Below, in pieces: positions 38,178-54,400 of a stretch of 64,000 bases of DNA (position 1 is its first letter; the number at the start of each line of letters is the position of its first letter). Under the pieces are notes generated by a model. It saw only the letters and a list, made by a program, of their open reading frames with translations, was not told the DNA's origin and did no database searches. The translations under genes and the position numbers were made by a program. Source of the stretch: Osedax frankpressi (Eukaryota; Annelida; Polychaeta; Sabellida; Siboglinidae); contig OZ038318.1 in assembly GCA_964035775.1 (NCBI GenBank), forward strand, positions 8,578,332 to 8,642,331, in the 5' to 3' direction.

Positions 38178-41100
38178 TCAATTAACTCTACCTCTTTACC
38201 TTCTAATAACCCTACCTCTTTACCTTCTAATAACTCTACCTCTTTACCTTCTAATAACTCTACCTCTTTACCTTCTAATAACTCTACCTCTTTACCTTCT
38301 AATAACTCTACCTCTTTACCTTCTAATAACTCTACCTCTTTACCTTCTATTAACTCTACATCTTTACCTTCTAATAACTCTACCTCTTTACCTTCTAATA
38401 ACTCTACCTCTTTACCTTCTAATAACTCTACCTCTTTACCTTCTAATAACTCTACCTCTTTACCTTCTAATAACTCTACCTCTTTACCTTCTAATAACTC
38501 TACCTCTTTACCTTCTAATAACTCTACCTCTTTACCTTCTAATAACTCTACCTCTTTACCTTCTAATAACTCTACCTCTTTACCTTCCATTAACTCTACC
38601 TCTTTACCTTCTAATAACTCTACCTCTTTACCTTCTAATAACTCTACCTCTTTACCTTCTAATAACTCTACCTCTTTACCTTCTAATAACTCTACCTCTT
38701 TACCTTCTAATAACTCTACCTCTTTACCTTCTAATAACTCTACCTCTTTACCTTCTAATAACTCTACCTCTTTACCTTCCATTAACTCTACCTCTTTACC
38801 TTCCATTAACTCTACCTCTTTACCTTCTAATAACTCTACCTCTTTACCTTCTAATAACTCTACCTCTTTACCTTCTAATAACTCTACCTCTTTACCTTCT
38901 AATAACTCTACCTCTTTACCTTCTAATAACTCTACCTCTTTACCTTCCATTAACTCTACCTCTTTACCTTCCATTAACTCTACCTCTTTACCTTCTAATA
39001 ACTCTACCTCTTTACCTTCTAATAACTCTACCTCTTTACCTTCTAATAACTCTACCTCTTTACCTTCTAATAACTCTACCTCTTTACCTTCTAATAACTC
39101 TACCTCTTTACCTTCTATTAACTCTACCTCTTTACCTTCTAATAACTCTACCTCTTTACCTTCTAATAACTCTACCTCTTTACCTTCTAATAACTCTACC
39201 TCTTTACCTTCTAATAACTCTACCTCTTTACCTTCTAATAACTCTACCTGTTTACCTTCTAATAACTCTACCTCTTTACCTTCTAATAACTCTACCTCTT
39301 TACCTTCTAATAAATCTACCTCTTTACCTTCTAATAACTCTACCTCTTTACCTTCTAATAACTCTACCTCTTTACCTTCTAATAACTCTACCTCTTTACC
39401 TTCTAATAACTCTACCTCTTTACCTTCCATTAACTCTACCTCTTTACCTTCTAATAACTCTACCTCTTTACCTTCTAATAACTCTACATCTTTACCTTCT
39501 AATAACTCTACCTCTTTACCTTCTAATAACTCTACATCTTTACCTTCTAATAACTCTACCTCTTTACCTTCTAATAACTCTACCTCTTTACCTTCTAATA
39601 ACTCTACCTCTTTACCTTCCATTAACTCTACCTCTTTACCTTCTAATAACTCTACCTCTTTACCTTCTAATAATTCAACCTCTTTACCTTCTAATAACTC
39701 TACCTCTTTACCTTCTAATAACTCTACCTCTTTACCTTCTAATAACTCTACCTCTTTACCTTCCATTAACTCTACATCTTTACCTTCCATTAACTCTACC
39801 TCTTTACCTTCTAATAACTCTACCTCTTTACCTTCTAATAACTCTACCTCTTTACCTTCTAATAACTCTACCTCTTTACCTTCCATTAACTCTACCTCTT
39901 TACCTTCCATTAACTCTACCTCTTTACCTTCTAATAACTCTACCTCTTTACCTTCTAATAACTCTACCTCTTTACCTTCCATTAACTCTACCTCTTTACC
40001 TTCTAATAACTCTACCTCTTTACCTTCTAATAACTCTACCTCTTTACCTTCCATTAACTCTACCTCTTTATCTTCTAATAACTCTACCTCTTTACCTTCT
40101 AATAACTCTACCTCTTTACCTTCTAATAACTCTACCTCTTTACCTTCTAATAACTCTACCTCTTTACCTTCTAATAACTCTACCTCTTTACCTTCTAATA
40201 ACTCTACCTCTTTACCTTCTAGTAACTCTACCTCTTTACCTTCTAATAACTCTACCTCTTTAACTTCTAATAACTCTACCTCTTTACCTTCTAATAACTC
40301 TACCTCTTTACCTTCTAATAATTCTACCTCTTTACCTTCTAATAACTCTACCTCTTTATCTTCTAATAACTCTACCTCTTTACCTTCTAATAACTCTACC
40401 TCTTTACCTTCTAATAACTCTACCTCTTTACCTTCTAATAACTCTACCTCTTTACCTTCTAATAACTCTACCTCTTTACCTTCTAATAACTCTACCTCTT
40501 TACCTTCTAATAACTCTACCTCTTTACCTTCTAATAACTCTACCTCTTTACCTTCTAATAACTCTACCTCTTTATCTTCTAATAACTCTACCTCTTTACC
40601 TTCTAATAACTCTACCTCTTTACCTTCTAATAACTCTACCTCTTTACCTTCCATTAACTCTACCTCTTTACCTTCTAATAACTCTACCTCTTTACCTTCT
40701 AATAACTCTACCTCTTTACCTTCTAATAACTCTACCTCTTTACCTTCTAATAACTCTACCTCTTTACCTTCTAATAACTCTACCTCTTTATCTTCTAATA
40801 ACTCTACCTCTTTACCTTCTAATAACTCTACCTCTTTACCTTCTAATAACTCTACCTCTTTACCTTCCATTAACTCTACCTCTTTACCTTCTAATAACTC
40901 TACCTCTTTACCTTCTAATAACTCTACCTCTTTACCTTCTAATAATTCTACCTCTTTACCTTCTAATAACTCTACCTCTTTAACTTCTAATAACTCTACC
41001 TCTTTACCTTCTAATAACTCTACCTCTTTACCTTCTAATAACTCTACCTCTTTACCTTCTAATAACTCTACCTCTTTACCTTCTAATAATTCTACCTCTT

Positions 41101-44100
41101 TACCTTCTAATAATTCTACCTCTTTACCTTCTAATAACTCTACCTCTTTACCTTCCATTAACTCTACCTCTTTACCTTCTAATAACTCTACCTCTTTACC
41201 TTCTAATAACTCTACCTCTTTACCTTCTAATAACTCTACCTCTTTACCTTCTAATAACTCTACCTCTTTACCTTCTAATAACTCTACCTCTTTACCTTCT
41301 AATAACTCTACCTATTTAACTTCTAATAACTCTACCTCTTTACCTTCTAATAACTCTACCTCTTTACCTTCTATTAACTCTACCTCTTTACCTTCTAATA
41401 ACTCTACCTCTTTACCTTCTAATAACTCTACCTCTTTACCTTCTAATAACTCTACCTCTTTACCTTCTAATAACTCTACCTCTTTACCTTCTAATAACTC
41501 TACCTCTTTACCTTCCATTAACTCTACCTCTTTACCTTCTAATAACTCTACCTCTTTACCTTCTAATAACTCTACCTCTTTACCTTCTAATAACTCTACC
41601 TCTTTACCTTCTAATAACTCTACCTATTTACCTTCTAATAACTCTACCTCTTTACCTTCTAATAACTCTACCTCTTTACCTTCTAATAACTCTACCTCTT
41701 TACCTTCTAATAACTCTACCTCTTTACCTTCTAATAACTCTACCTCTTTACCTTCTAATAACTCTACCTCTTTACCTTCTAATAACTCTACCTCTTTACC
41801 TTCTAATAACTCTACCTCTTTACCTTCTAATAACTCTACCTCTTTACCTTCTAATAACTCTACCTATTTACCTTCTAATAACTCTACCTCTTTACCTTCT
41901 AATAATTCTACCTCTTTACCTTCTAATAATTCTACCTCTTTACCTTCTAATAACTCTACCTCTTTACCTTCTAATAACTCTACCTATTTACCTTCTAATA
42001 ACTCTACCTTTTTACCTTCTAATAACTCTACCTCTTTACCTTCTAATAACTCTACCTCTTTACCTTCTAATAACTCTACCTCTTTACCTTCTAATAACTC
42101 TACCTCTTTACCTTCTAATAACTCTACCTCTTTACCTTCTAATAACTCTAACTCTTTACCTTCTAATAACTCTACCTCTTTACCTTCTAATAACTCTAAC
42201 TCTTTACCTTCTAATAACTCTACCTCTTTACCTTCTAATAACTCTACCTCTTTACCTTCTAATAACTCTACCTCTTTACCTTCTAATAACTCTAACTCTT
42301 TACCTTCTAATAACTCTACCTCTTTACCTTCTAATAACTCTACCTCTTTACCTTCTAATAACTCTACCTCTTTATCTTCTAATAACTCTACCTCTTTACC
42401 TTCTAATAACTCTACCTCTTTACCTTCCATTAACTCTACCTCTTTACCTTCCATTAACTCTACCTCTTTACCTTCCATTAACTCTACCTCTTTACCTTCT
42501 AATAACTCTACCTCTTTACCTTCTAATAACTCTACCTCTTTACCTTCTAATAACTCTACCTCTTTACCTTCCATTAACTCTACCTCTTTACCTTCTAATA
42601 ACTCTACCTCTTTACCTTCTAATAACTCTACCTCTTTACCTTCTAATAACTCTACCTCTTTATCTTCTAATAACTCTACCTCTTTACCTTCTAATAACTC
42701 TACCTCTTTACCTTCTAATAACTCTACCTCTTTACCTTCTAATAACTCTACCTCTTTACCTTCTAATAACTCTACCTCTTTACCTTCTAATAACTCTACC
42801 TCTTTACCTTCCATTAACTCTACCTCTTTACCTTCTAATAACTCTACCTCTTTACCTTCTAATAACTCTACCTCTTTACCTTCTAATAACTCTACCTCTT
42901 TACCTTCTAATAACTCTACCTCTTTACCTTCTAATAACTCTACCTCTTTACCTTCCATTAACTCTACCTCTTTACCTTCCATTAACTCTACCTCTTTACC
43001 TTCTAATAACTCTACCTCTTTACCTTCTATTAACTCTACCTCTTTACCTTCTAATAACTCTACCTCTTTACCTTCTAATAACTCTACCTCTTTACCTTCT
43101 AATAACTCTACCTCTTTACCTTCTAATAACTCTACCTCTTTACCTTCCATTAACTCTACCTCTTTACCTTCTAATAACTCTACCTCTTTACCTTCTAATA
43201 ACTCTACCTCTTTACCTTCTAATAACTCTACCTCTTTACCTTCCATTAACTCTACCTCTTTATCTTCCATTAACTCTACCTCTTTACCTTCTAATAACTC
43301 TACCTCTTTACCTTCCATTAACTCTACCTCTTTACCTTCTAATAACTCTACCTCTTTACCTTCTAATAACTCTACCTCTTTACCTTCCATTAACTCTACC
43401 TCTTTATCTTCCATTAACTCTACCTCTTTACCTTCTAATAACTCTACCTCTTTACCTTCTAATAACTCTACCTCTTTACCTTCTATTAACTCTACCTCTT
43501 TACCTTCTAATAACTCTACCTCTTTACCTTCTAATAATTCTACCTCTTTACCTTCTAATAACTCTACCTCTTTACCTTCTAATAACTCTACCTCTTTACC
43601 TTCTAATAACTCTACCTCTTTACCTTCTAATAACTCTACCTCTTTACCTTCCATTAACTCTACCTCTTTACCTTCTAATAACTCTACCTCTTTACCTTCT
43701 AATAACTCTACCTCTTTACCTTCCATTAACTCTACCTCTTTACCTTCTAATAACTCTACCTCTTTACCTTCTAATAACTCTACCTCTTTACCTTCTAATA
43801 ACTCTACCTCTTTACCTTCTAATAACTCTACCTATTTACCTTCTAATGACTCTACCTCTTTACCTTCCAATAACTCTACCTCTTTACCTTCTAATAACTC
43901 TACCTCTTTACCTTCTAATAACTCTACCTATTTACCTTCTAATAACTCTACCTCTTTACCTTCTAATAACTCTACCTCTTTACCTTCTAATAACTCTACC
44001 TCTTTACCTTCCATTAACTCTACCTCTTTACCTTCTAATAACTCTACCTCTTTACCTTCTAATAACTCTACCTCTTTACCTTCTAATAACTCTACCTCTT

Positions 44101-47100
44101 TACCTTCTAATAACTCTACCTCTTTACCTTCTAATAACTCTACCTCTTTACCTTCTAATAACTCTACCTCTTTATCTTCTAATAACTCTACCTCTTTACC
44201 TTCTAATAACTCTACCTCTTTACCTTCTAATAACTCTACCTCTTTACCTTCTATTAACTCTACCTCTTTACCTTCTAATAACTCTACCTCTTTACCTTCT
44301 AATAATTCTACCTCTTTACCTTCTAATAACTCTACCTCTTTACCTTCTAATAACTCTACCTCTTTATCTTCTAATAACTCTACCTCTTTACCTTCTAATA
44401 ACTCTACCTCTTTACCTTCTAATAACTCTACCTCTTTACCTTCTAATAACTCTACCTCTTTACCTTCTAATAACTCTACCTCTTTACCTTCTAATAACTC
44501 TACCTCTTTACCTTCTAATAACTCTACCTCTTTACCTTCTAATAACTCTACCTCTTTACCTTCTAATAACTCTACCTCTTTACCTTCTAATAACTCTACC
44601 TCTTTATCTTCTAATAACTCTACCTCTTACCTTCTAATAACTCTACCTCTTTATCTTCTAATAACTCTACCTCTTTACCTTCTATTAACTCTACCTCTTT
44701 ACCTTCTAATAACTCTACCTCTTTACCTTCTAATAACTCTACCTCTTTACCTTCTAATAACTCTACCTCTTTACCTTCTAATAACTCTACCTCTTTACCT
44801 TCTAATAACTCTACCTCTTTACCTTCTAATAACTCTACCTCTTTATCTTCTAATAACTCTACCTCTTTACCTTCTAATAACTCTACCTCTTTATCTTCTA
44901 ATAACTCTACCTCTTTACCTTCTAATAACTCTACCTCTTTACCTTCTAATAACTCTACCTCTTTACCTTCTAATAACTCTACCTCTTTACCTTCCATTAA
45001 CTCTACCTCTTTATCTTCCATTAACTCTACCTCTTTACCTTCTAATAACTCTACCTCTTTACCTTCTAATAACTCTACCTCTTTACCTTCTAATAACTCT
45101 ACCTCTTTACCTTCCATTAACTCTACCTCTTTATCTTCCATTAACTCTACCTCTTTACCTTCTAATAACTCTACCTCTTTACTTCTAATAACTCTACATC
45201 TTTACCTTCTAATAACTCTACCTCTTGACCTTCCATTAACTCTACCTATTTACCTTCCATTAACTCTACCTCTTTACCTTCTAATAACTCTACCTCTTTA
45301 CCTTCTAATAACTCTACTTCTTTACCTTCTAATAACTCTACCTCTTTACCTTCTAATAACTCTACCTCTTTACCTTCTAATAACCCTACCTCTTTACCTT
45401 CTAATAACTCTACCTCTTTACCTTCTAATAACTATACCTCTTTACCTTCTAATAACTCTACCTCTCTAACTCTTTACCTTCAAATAACTCTAACTATTTA
45501 CCTTCTAATAACTCTACCTCTTAACTTTCTAATAACTCTACCTCTCTACCTCTAATAACTCTACCTCTTTACCTTCTAATAACTCTACCTCTTTACCTTC
45601 TAATAACTCTACCTCTTTACCTTCTAATAACTCTACCTCTTTACCTTCCATTAACTCTACCTCTTTACCTTCTAATAACTCTACCTCTTTACCTTCTAAT
45701 AACTCTACCTCTTTACCTTCTAATAACTCTACCTCTTTACCTTCTAATAACTCTACCTCTTTACCATCTAATAACTCTACCTCTTTACCTTCCATTAACT
45801 CTACCTCTTTACCTTCTAATAACTCTACCTCTTTACCTTCTATTAACTCTACATCTTTACCTTCTAATAACTCTACCTCTTTACATTCCATTAACTCTAC
45901 CTCTTTACATTCTAATAACTCTACCTCTTTACCTTCCATTAACTCTACCTCTTTACCTTCTAATAACTCTACCTCTTTACCTTCTAATAACTCTACCTCT
46001 TACCTTCTAATAACTCTACCACTTTACCTTCTAATAACTCTACCTCTTTACCTTCTAATAACTCTACCTCTTTACCTTCTAATAACTCTACCTCTTTACC
46101 TTCTAATAACTCTACCTCTTTACCTTCTAATAACTCTACCTCTTTACCTTCTAATAACTCTACCTCTTTACCTTCCATTAACTCTACATCTTTACCTTCC
46201 ATTAACTCTACCTCTTTACCTTCTAATAACTCTACCTCTTTACCTTCTAATAACTCTACCTCTTTACCTTCTAATAACTCTACCTCTTTACCTTCCATTA
46301 ACTCTACCTCTTTACCTTCCATTAACTCTACCTCTTTACCTTCTAATAACTCTACCTCTTTACCTTCTAATAACTCTACCTCTTTACTCCATTAACTCTA
46401 CTCTTACCTTCTAATAACTCTACCTCTTTACCTTCTAATAACTCTACCTCTTTACCTTCCATTAACTCTACCTCTTTATCTTCTAATAACTCTACCTCTT
46501 TACCTTCTAATAACTCTACCTCTTTACCTTCTAATAACTCTACCTCTTTACCTTCTAATAACTCTACCTCTTTACCTTCTAATAACTCTACCTCTTTACC
46601 TTCTAATAACTCTACCTCTTTACCTTCTAGTAACTCTACTCTTTACCTTCTAATAACTCTACCTCTTTAACTTCTAATAACTCTACTCTTTACCTTCTAA
46701 TAACTCTACCTCTTTACCTTCTAATAATCTACCTCTTACCTTCTAATAACTCTACCTCTTTATCTTCTAATAACTCTACCTCTTTACCTTCTAATAACTC
46801 TACCTCTTTACCTTCTATAACTCTACCTCTTTACCTTCTAATAACTCTACCTCTTTACTTCTAATAACTCTACCTCTTTACCTTCTAATAACTCTACCTC
46901 TTTACCTTCTAATAACTCTACCTCTCTTACCTTCTAATAACTCTACCTCTTTACCTTCTAATAACTCTACCTCTTTATCTTCTAATAACTCTACTCTTTA
47001 CCTTCTAATAACTCTACCTCTTTACCTTCTAATAACTCTACCTCTTTACCTTCCATTAACTCTACCTCTTTACCTTCTAATAACTCTACCTCTTTACCTT

Positions 47101-47554
47101 CTAATAACTCTACCTCTTTACCTTCTAATAACTCTACCTCTTTACCTTCTAATAACTCTACCTCTTTACCTTCTAATAACTCTACCTCTTTATCTTCTAA
47201 TAACTCTACCTCTTTACCTCTAATAACTCTACCTCTTTACCTTCTAATAACTCTACCTCTTTACCTTCCATTAACTCTACCTCTTTACCTTCTAATAACT
47301 CTACCTCTTTACCTCTAATAACTCTACCTCTTTACCTTCTAATAATTCTACCTCTTTACCTTCTAATAACTCTACCTCTTTAACTTCTAATAACTCTACC
47401 TCTTTACTTCTAATAACTCTACCTCTTTACCTTCTTAATAACTCTACTCTTACCTTCTAATAACTCTACCTCTTTACCTTCTAATAATTCTACCTCTTTA
47501 CCTTCTAATAATTCTACCTCTTTACCTTCTAATAACTCTACCTCTTATACTTCT

Positions 47555-47754
47555 NNNNNNNNNNNNNNNNNNNNNNNNNNNNNNNNNNNNNNNNNNNNNN
47601 NNNNNNNNNNNNNNNNNNNNNNNNNNNNNNNNNNNNNNNNNNNNNNNNNNNNNNNNNNNNNNNNNNNNNNNNNNNNNNNNNNNNNNNNNNNNNNNNNNNN
47701 NNNNNNNNNNNNNNNNNNNNNNNNNNNNNNNNNNNNNNNNNNNNNNNNNNNNNN
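47555..47754. other. Assembly gap of exactly 200 N
   Basis: The run of 200 N lies inside the 24-bp array, so the true array length is unknown. The flanks (about 44.6-48.6 kb) show many one- and two-base deletions in units, unlike the rest of the array. Confidence 0.99.
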
Positions 47755-50099
47755 CTAATAACTCTACCTCTTTACCTTCCACTATCTTTACCTTCTAATA
47801 ACTCTACCTCTTTACCCATAACTCTACCTCTTTACCTTCTAATAACTCTACCTCTTTACCTTCTAATAACTCTACCTCTTTACCTTCTAATAACTCTACC
47901 TCTTTACCTTCTAATAACTCTACCTCTTTACCTTCTAATAACTCTACCTCTTTACCTTCTAATAACTCTACCTCTTTACCTTCTAATAACTCTACCTCTT
48001 TACCTTCTAATAACTCTACCTCTTTACCTTCTAATAACTCTACCTCTTTACCTTCTAATAACTCTACCTCTTTACCTTCTAATAACTCTACCTCTTTACC
48101 TTCTAATAACTCTACCTCTTTACCTTCTAATAACTCTACCTCTTTACCTTCTAATAACTCTACCTCTTTACCTTCTAATAACTCTACCTCTTTACCTTCT
48201 AATAACTCTACCTCTTTACCTTCTAATAACTCTACCTCTTTACCTTCTAATAACTCTACCTCTTTACCTTCTAATAACTCTACCTCTTTACCTTCTAATA
48301 ACTCTACCTCTTTACCTTCTAATAACCTACCTCTTTACCTTCTAATAACTCTACCTCTTTACCTTCTAATAACTCTACCTCTTTACCTTCTAATAACTCT
48401 ACCTCTTTACCTTCTAATAACTCTACCTCTTTACCTTCTAATAACTCTACCTCTTTACCTTCTAATAACTCTACCTCTTTACCTTCTAATAACTCTACCT
48501 CTTTACCTTCTAATAACCCCTTCTAATAACTCTACCTCTTTACCTTCTAATAACTCTACCTCTTTACCTTCTAATAACTCTACCTCTTTACCTTCTACTC
48601 TTTACCTAATAACTCTACTTCCATTAACTCTACCTCTTTACCTTCTAATAACTCTACCTCTTTACCTTCTAATAACTCTACCTCTTTACCTTCTAATAAC
48701 TCTACCTCTTTACCTTCTAATAACTCTACCTCTTTACCTTCTAATAACTCTACCTCTTTACCTTCTAATAACTCTACCTCTTTACCTTCTAATAACTCTA
48801 CCTCTTTACCTTCTAATAACTCTACCTCTTTACCTTCTAATAACTCTACCTCTTTACCTTCTAATAACTCTACCTCTTTACCTTCTAATAACTCTACCTC
48901 TTTACCTTCTAATAACTCTACCTCTTTACCTTCTAATAACTCTACCTCTTTACTTTCTAATAACTCTACCTCTTTACCTTCCATTAACTCTACCTCTTTA
49001 CCTTCTAATAACTCTACCTCTTTACCTTCTAATAACTCTACCTCTTTACCTTCCATTAACTCTACCTCTTTACCTTCTAATAACTCTACCTCTTTACCTT
49101 CTAATAACTCTACCTCTTTACCTTCTAATAACTCTACCTCTTTACCTTCTAATAACTCTACCTCTTTACCTTCTAATAACTCTACCTCTTTACCTTCTAA
49201 TAACTCTACCTCTTTACCTTCTAATAACTCTACCTCTTTACCTTCTAATAACTCTACCTCTTTACCTTCTGATAACTCTACCTCTTTACCTTCTAATAAC
49301 TCTACCTCTTTACCTTCTAATAACTCTACCTCTTTACCTTCTAATAACTATACCTCTTTACCTTCTAATAACTCTACCTATTTACCTTCTAATAACTCTA
49401 CCTCTTTACCTTCCATTAACTCTACCTCTTTACCTTCTAATAACTCTACCTCTTTACCTTCTAATAACTCTACCTCTTTACCTTCTAATAACTCTATATC
49501 TTTACCTTCTAATAACTCTACCTATTTACCTTCTAATAACTCTACCTCTTTACCTTCTAATAACACTTCTTTACCTTCTAATAACTCTACCTCTTTACCT
49601 TCTAATAACTCTACCTCTTTACCTTCTAATAACTCTACCTCTTTACCTTCTAATAACTCTACCTATTTACCTTCTAATAACTCTACCTCTTTACCTTCTA
49701 ATAACTCTACCTCTTTACCTTCCATTAACTCTACTTCTTTACCTTCTAATAACTCTACCTCTTTACCTTCTAATAACTCTACCTCTTTACCTTCCATTAA
49801 CTCTACCTCTTTACCTTCCATTAACTCTACCTCTTTACCTTCTAATAACTCTACCTCTTTACCTTCTAATAACTCTACCTCTTTACCTTCTAATAACTCT
49901 ACCTCTTTACCTTCTAATAACTCTACCTCTTTACCTTCTAATAACTCTACCTCTTTACCTTCTAATAACTCTACCTCTTTACCTTCTAATAACTCTACCT
50001 CTTTACCTTCTAATAACTCTACCTCTTTACCTTCTAATAACTCTACCTCTTTACCTTCTAATAACTCTACCTCTTTACCTTCTAATAACTCTACCTCTT

Positions 50100-51460
50100 T
50101 ACCTTCTAATAACTCTACATCTTTACCTTCTAATAACTCTACATCTTTACCTTCTAATAACTCTACCTCTTTACCTTCCATTAACTCTACCTCTTTACCT
50201 TCTAATAACTCTACCTCTTTACCTTCTAATAACTCTACCTCTTTACCTTCTAATAACTCTACCTCTTTATCTTCTAATAACTCTACCTCTTTACCTTCCA
50301 TTAACTCTACCTCTTTACCTTCTAATAACTCTACCTCTTTACCTTCTAATAACTCTACCTCTTTACCTTCTAATAACTCTACCTCTTTACCTTCTAATAA
50401 CTCTACCTCTTTACCTTCCATTAACTCTACCTCTTTACCTTCTATTAACTCTACCTCTTTACCTTCTAATAACTCTACCTCTTTACCTTCTAATAACTCT
50501 ACCTCTTTACCTTCTAATAACTCTACCTCTTTACCTTCTAATAACTCTACCTCTTTACCTTCTAATAACTCTACCTCTTTACCTTCTAATAACTCTACCT
50601 CTTTACCTTCTAATAACTCTACCTCTTTACCTTCTAATAACTCTACCTCTTTACCTTCTAATAACTCTACCTCTTTACCTTCCATTAACTCTACCTCTTT
50701 ACCTTCTAATAACTCTACCTCTTTACCTTCTAATAACTCTACCTCTTTACCTTCTAATAACTCTACCTCTTTACCTTCTAATAACTCTACCTCTTTACCT
50801 TCCATTAACTCTACCTCTTTACCTTCTATTAACTCTACCTCTTTACCTTCTAATAACTCTACCTCTTTACCTTCTAATAACTCTACCTCTTTACCTTCTA
50901 ATAACTCTACCTCTTTACCTTCTAATAACTCTACCTCTTTACCTTCCATTAACTCTACCTCTTTACCTTCTAATAACTCTACCTCTTTACCTTCTAATAA
51001 CTCTACCTCTTTACCTTCTAATAACTCTACCTCTTTACCTTCTAATAACTCTACCTCTTTACCTTCCATTAACTCTACCTCTTTACCTTCTAATAACTCT
51101 ACCTCTTTACCTTCCATTAACTCTACCTCTTTACCTTCTAATAACTCTACCTCTTTACCTTCTAATAACTCTACCTCTTTACCTTCTAATAACTCTACCT
51201 CTTTACCTTCTAATAACTCTACCTCTTTACCTTCTAATAACTCTACCTCTTTACCTTCTAATAACTCTACCTCTTTACCTTCTAATAACTCTACATCTTT
51301 ACCTTCTAATAACTCTACATCTTTACCTTCTAATAACTCTACCTCTTTACCTTCCATTAACTCTACCTCTTTACCTTCTAATAACTCTACCTCTTTACCT
51401 TCTAATAACTCTACCTCTTTACCTTCTAATAACTCTACCTCTTTATCTTCTAATAACTCT
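50100..51460. repeat. 1176-bp higher-order duplication in the 24-bp array
   Basis: Two adjacent ACATCT variants at 50117 and 50141 recur at 51293 and 51317. A TTTATCTTC variant at 50266 recurs at 51442. Every shift is 1176 bp, or 49 units, and the order of CCATTAAC variants in between also repeats. A smaller shift of 192 bp (8 units) is marked by the TTAGCTTCC variant at 54661 and 54853. Confidence 0.88.
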
Positions 51461-54400
51461 ACCTCTTTACCTTCCATTAACTCTACCTCTTTACCTTCTA
51501 ATAACTCTACCTCTTTACCTTCTAATAACTCTACCTCTTTACCTTCTAATAACTCTACCTCTTTACCTTCTAATAACTCTACCTCTTTACCTTCCATTAA
51601 CTCTACCTCTTTACCTTCTATTAACTCTACCTCTTTACCTTCTAATAACTCTACCTCTTTACCTTCTAATAACTCTACCTCTTTACCTTCTAATAACTCT
51701 ACCTCTTTACCTTCTAATAACTCTACCTCTTTACCTTCTAATAACTCTACCTCTTTACCTTCTAATAACTCTACCACTTTACCTTCCATTAACTCTACCT
51801 CTTTACCTTCTAATAACTCTACCTCTTTACCTTCTAATAACTCTACCTCTTTACCTTCTAATAACTCTACCTCTTTACCTTCTAATAACTCTACCTCTTT
51901 ACCTTCCATTAACTCTACCTCTTTACCTTCTAATAACTCTACCTCTTTACCTTCCATTAACTCTACCTCTTTACCTTCTAATAACTCTACCTCTTTACCT
52001 TCTAATAACTCTACCTCTTTACCTTCTAATAACTCTACCTCTTTACCTTCTAATAACTCTACCTCTTTACCTTCTAATAACTCTACATCTTTACCTTCCA
52101 TTAACTCTACCTCTTTACCTTCTAATAACTCTACCTCTTTACCTTCTAATAACTCTACCTCTTTACCTTCTAATAACTCTACCTCTTTACCTTCTAATAA
52201 CTCTACCTCTTTACCTTCTAATAACTCTACCTCTTTACCTTCTAATAACTCTACCTCTTTACCTTCTAATAACTCTACCTCTTTACCTTCTAATAACTCT
52301 ACCTCTTTACCTTCTAATAACTCTACCTCTTTACCTTCTAATAACTCTACCTCTTTACCTTCTAATAACTCTACCTCTTTACCTTCTAATAACTCTACCT
52401 CTTTACCTTCTAATAACTCTACCTCTTTACCTTCTAATAACTATACCTCTTTACCTTCTAATAACTCTACCTCTTTACCTTCTAATAACTCTACCTCTTT
52501 ACCTTCCATTAACTCTACCTCTTTACCTTCTAATAACTCTACCTCTTTATCTTCTAATAACTCTACCTCTTTACCTTCTAATAACTCTACCTCTTTACCT
52601 TCTAATAACTCTACCTCTTTACCTTCTAATAACTCTACCTCTTTAACTTCTAATAACTCTACCTCTTTACCTTCTAATAACTCTACCTCTTTAACTTCTA
52701 ATAACTCTACCTCTTTACCTTCTATTAACTCTACCTCTTTACCTTCTAATAACTCTACCTCTTTACCTTCTAATAACCCTACCTCTTTACCTTCTAATAA
52801 CTCTACCTCTTTACCTTCCATTAACTCTACCTCTTTACCTTCTAATAACTCTACCTCTTTACCTTCCATTAACTCTACCTCTTTACCTTCAATTAACTCT
52901 ACCTCTTTACCTTCTAATAACTCTACCTCTTTACCTTCCATTAACTCTACCTCTTTACCTTCTAATAACTCTACCTCTTTACCTTCTAATAACTCTACCT
53001 CTTTACCTTCTAATAACTCTACCTCTTTACCTTCTAATAACTCTACCTCTTTACCTTCTAATAATTCTACCTCTTTACCTTCTAATAACTCTACCTCTTT
53101 ACCTTCTAATAACTCTACCTCTTTACCTTCTAATAACTCTACCTCTTTACCTTCTAATAACTCTATCTCTTTACCTTCTAATAACTCTACCTCTTTACCT
53201 TCTAATAACTCTATCTCTTTACCTTCTAATAACTCTACCTCTTTACCTTCCATTAACTCTACCTCTTTACCTTCTAATAACTCTACCTCTTTACCTTCTA
53301 ATAACTCTACCTCTTTACCTTCCATTAACTCTACCTCTTTACCTTCGAATAACTCTACCTCTTTACCTTCTAATAACTCTACCTCTTTACCTTCTAATAA
53401 CTCTACCTCTTTACCTTCTAATAACTCTACCTCTTTACCTTCTAATAACTCTACCTCTTTACCTTCTAATAACTCTACCTCTTTACCTTCTAATAACTCT
53501 ATCTCTTTACCTTCTAATAACTCTACCTCTTTACCTTCCATTAACTCTACCTCTTTACCTTCTAATAACTCTACCTCTTTACCTTCTAATAACTCTACCT
53601 CTTTACCTTCTAATAACTCTACCTCTTTACCTTCTAATAACTCTATCTCTTTACCTTCTAATAACTCTACCTCTTTACCTTCTAATAACTCTACCTCTTT
53701 ACCTTCTAATAACTCTACCTCTTTACCTTCTAATAACTCTACCTCTTTACCTTCTAATAACTCTACCTCTTTACCTTCTAATAACTCTACCTCTTTACCT
53801 TCTAATAACTCTACCTCTTTACCTTCTAATAACTCTACCTCTTTACCTTCTAATAACTCTACCTCTTTACCTTCTAATAACTCTACCTCTTTACCTTCTA
53901 ATAACTCTACCTCTTTACCTTCTAATAACTCTACCTCTTTACCTTCTAATAACTCTACCTCTTTACCTTCTAATAACTCTACCTCTTTACCTTCCATTAA
54001 CTCTACCTCTTTACCTTCTAATAACTCTACCTCTTTACCTTCTAATAACTCTACCTCTTTATCTTCTAATAACTCTACCTATTTACCTTCTAATAACTCT
54101 ACCTCTTTACCTTCTAATAACTCTACCTCTTTACCTTCTAATAACTCTACCTCTTTACCTTCTAATAACTCTACCTCTTTACCTTCTAATAACTCTACCT
54201 CTTTACCTTCTAATAACTCTACCTCTTTACCTTCTAATAACTCTACCTCTTTACCTTCTAATAACTCTACCTCTTTACCTTCCATTAACTCTACCTCTTT
54301 ACCTTCTAATAACTCTACCTCTTTACCTTCTAATAACTCTACCTCTTTACCTTCTAATAACTCTACCTCTTTACCTTCTAATAACTCTACCTCTTTACCT

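Noticed and set aside
38130-45188. 2352-codon Ser/Thr/Asn-rich ORF with a signal-like N-terminus, and minus-strand GKEVELLE ORFs of 500-1000 codons
   Set aside because: They follow from a stop-free 24-bp unit. The plus frame has no ATG (GTG/TTG only) and an in-frame stop just upstream with no acceptor. The minus ATGs are all inside repeat variants.
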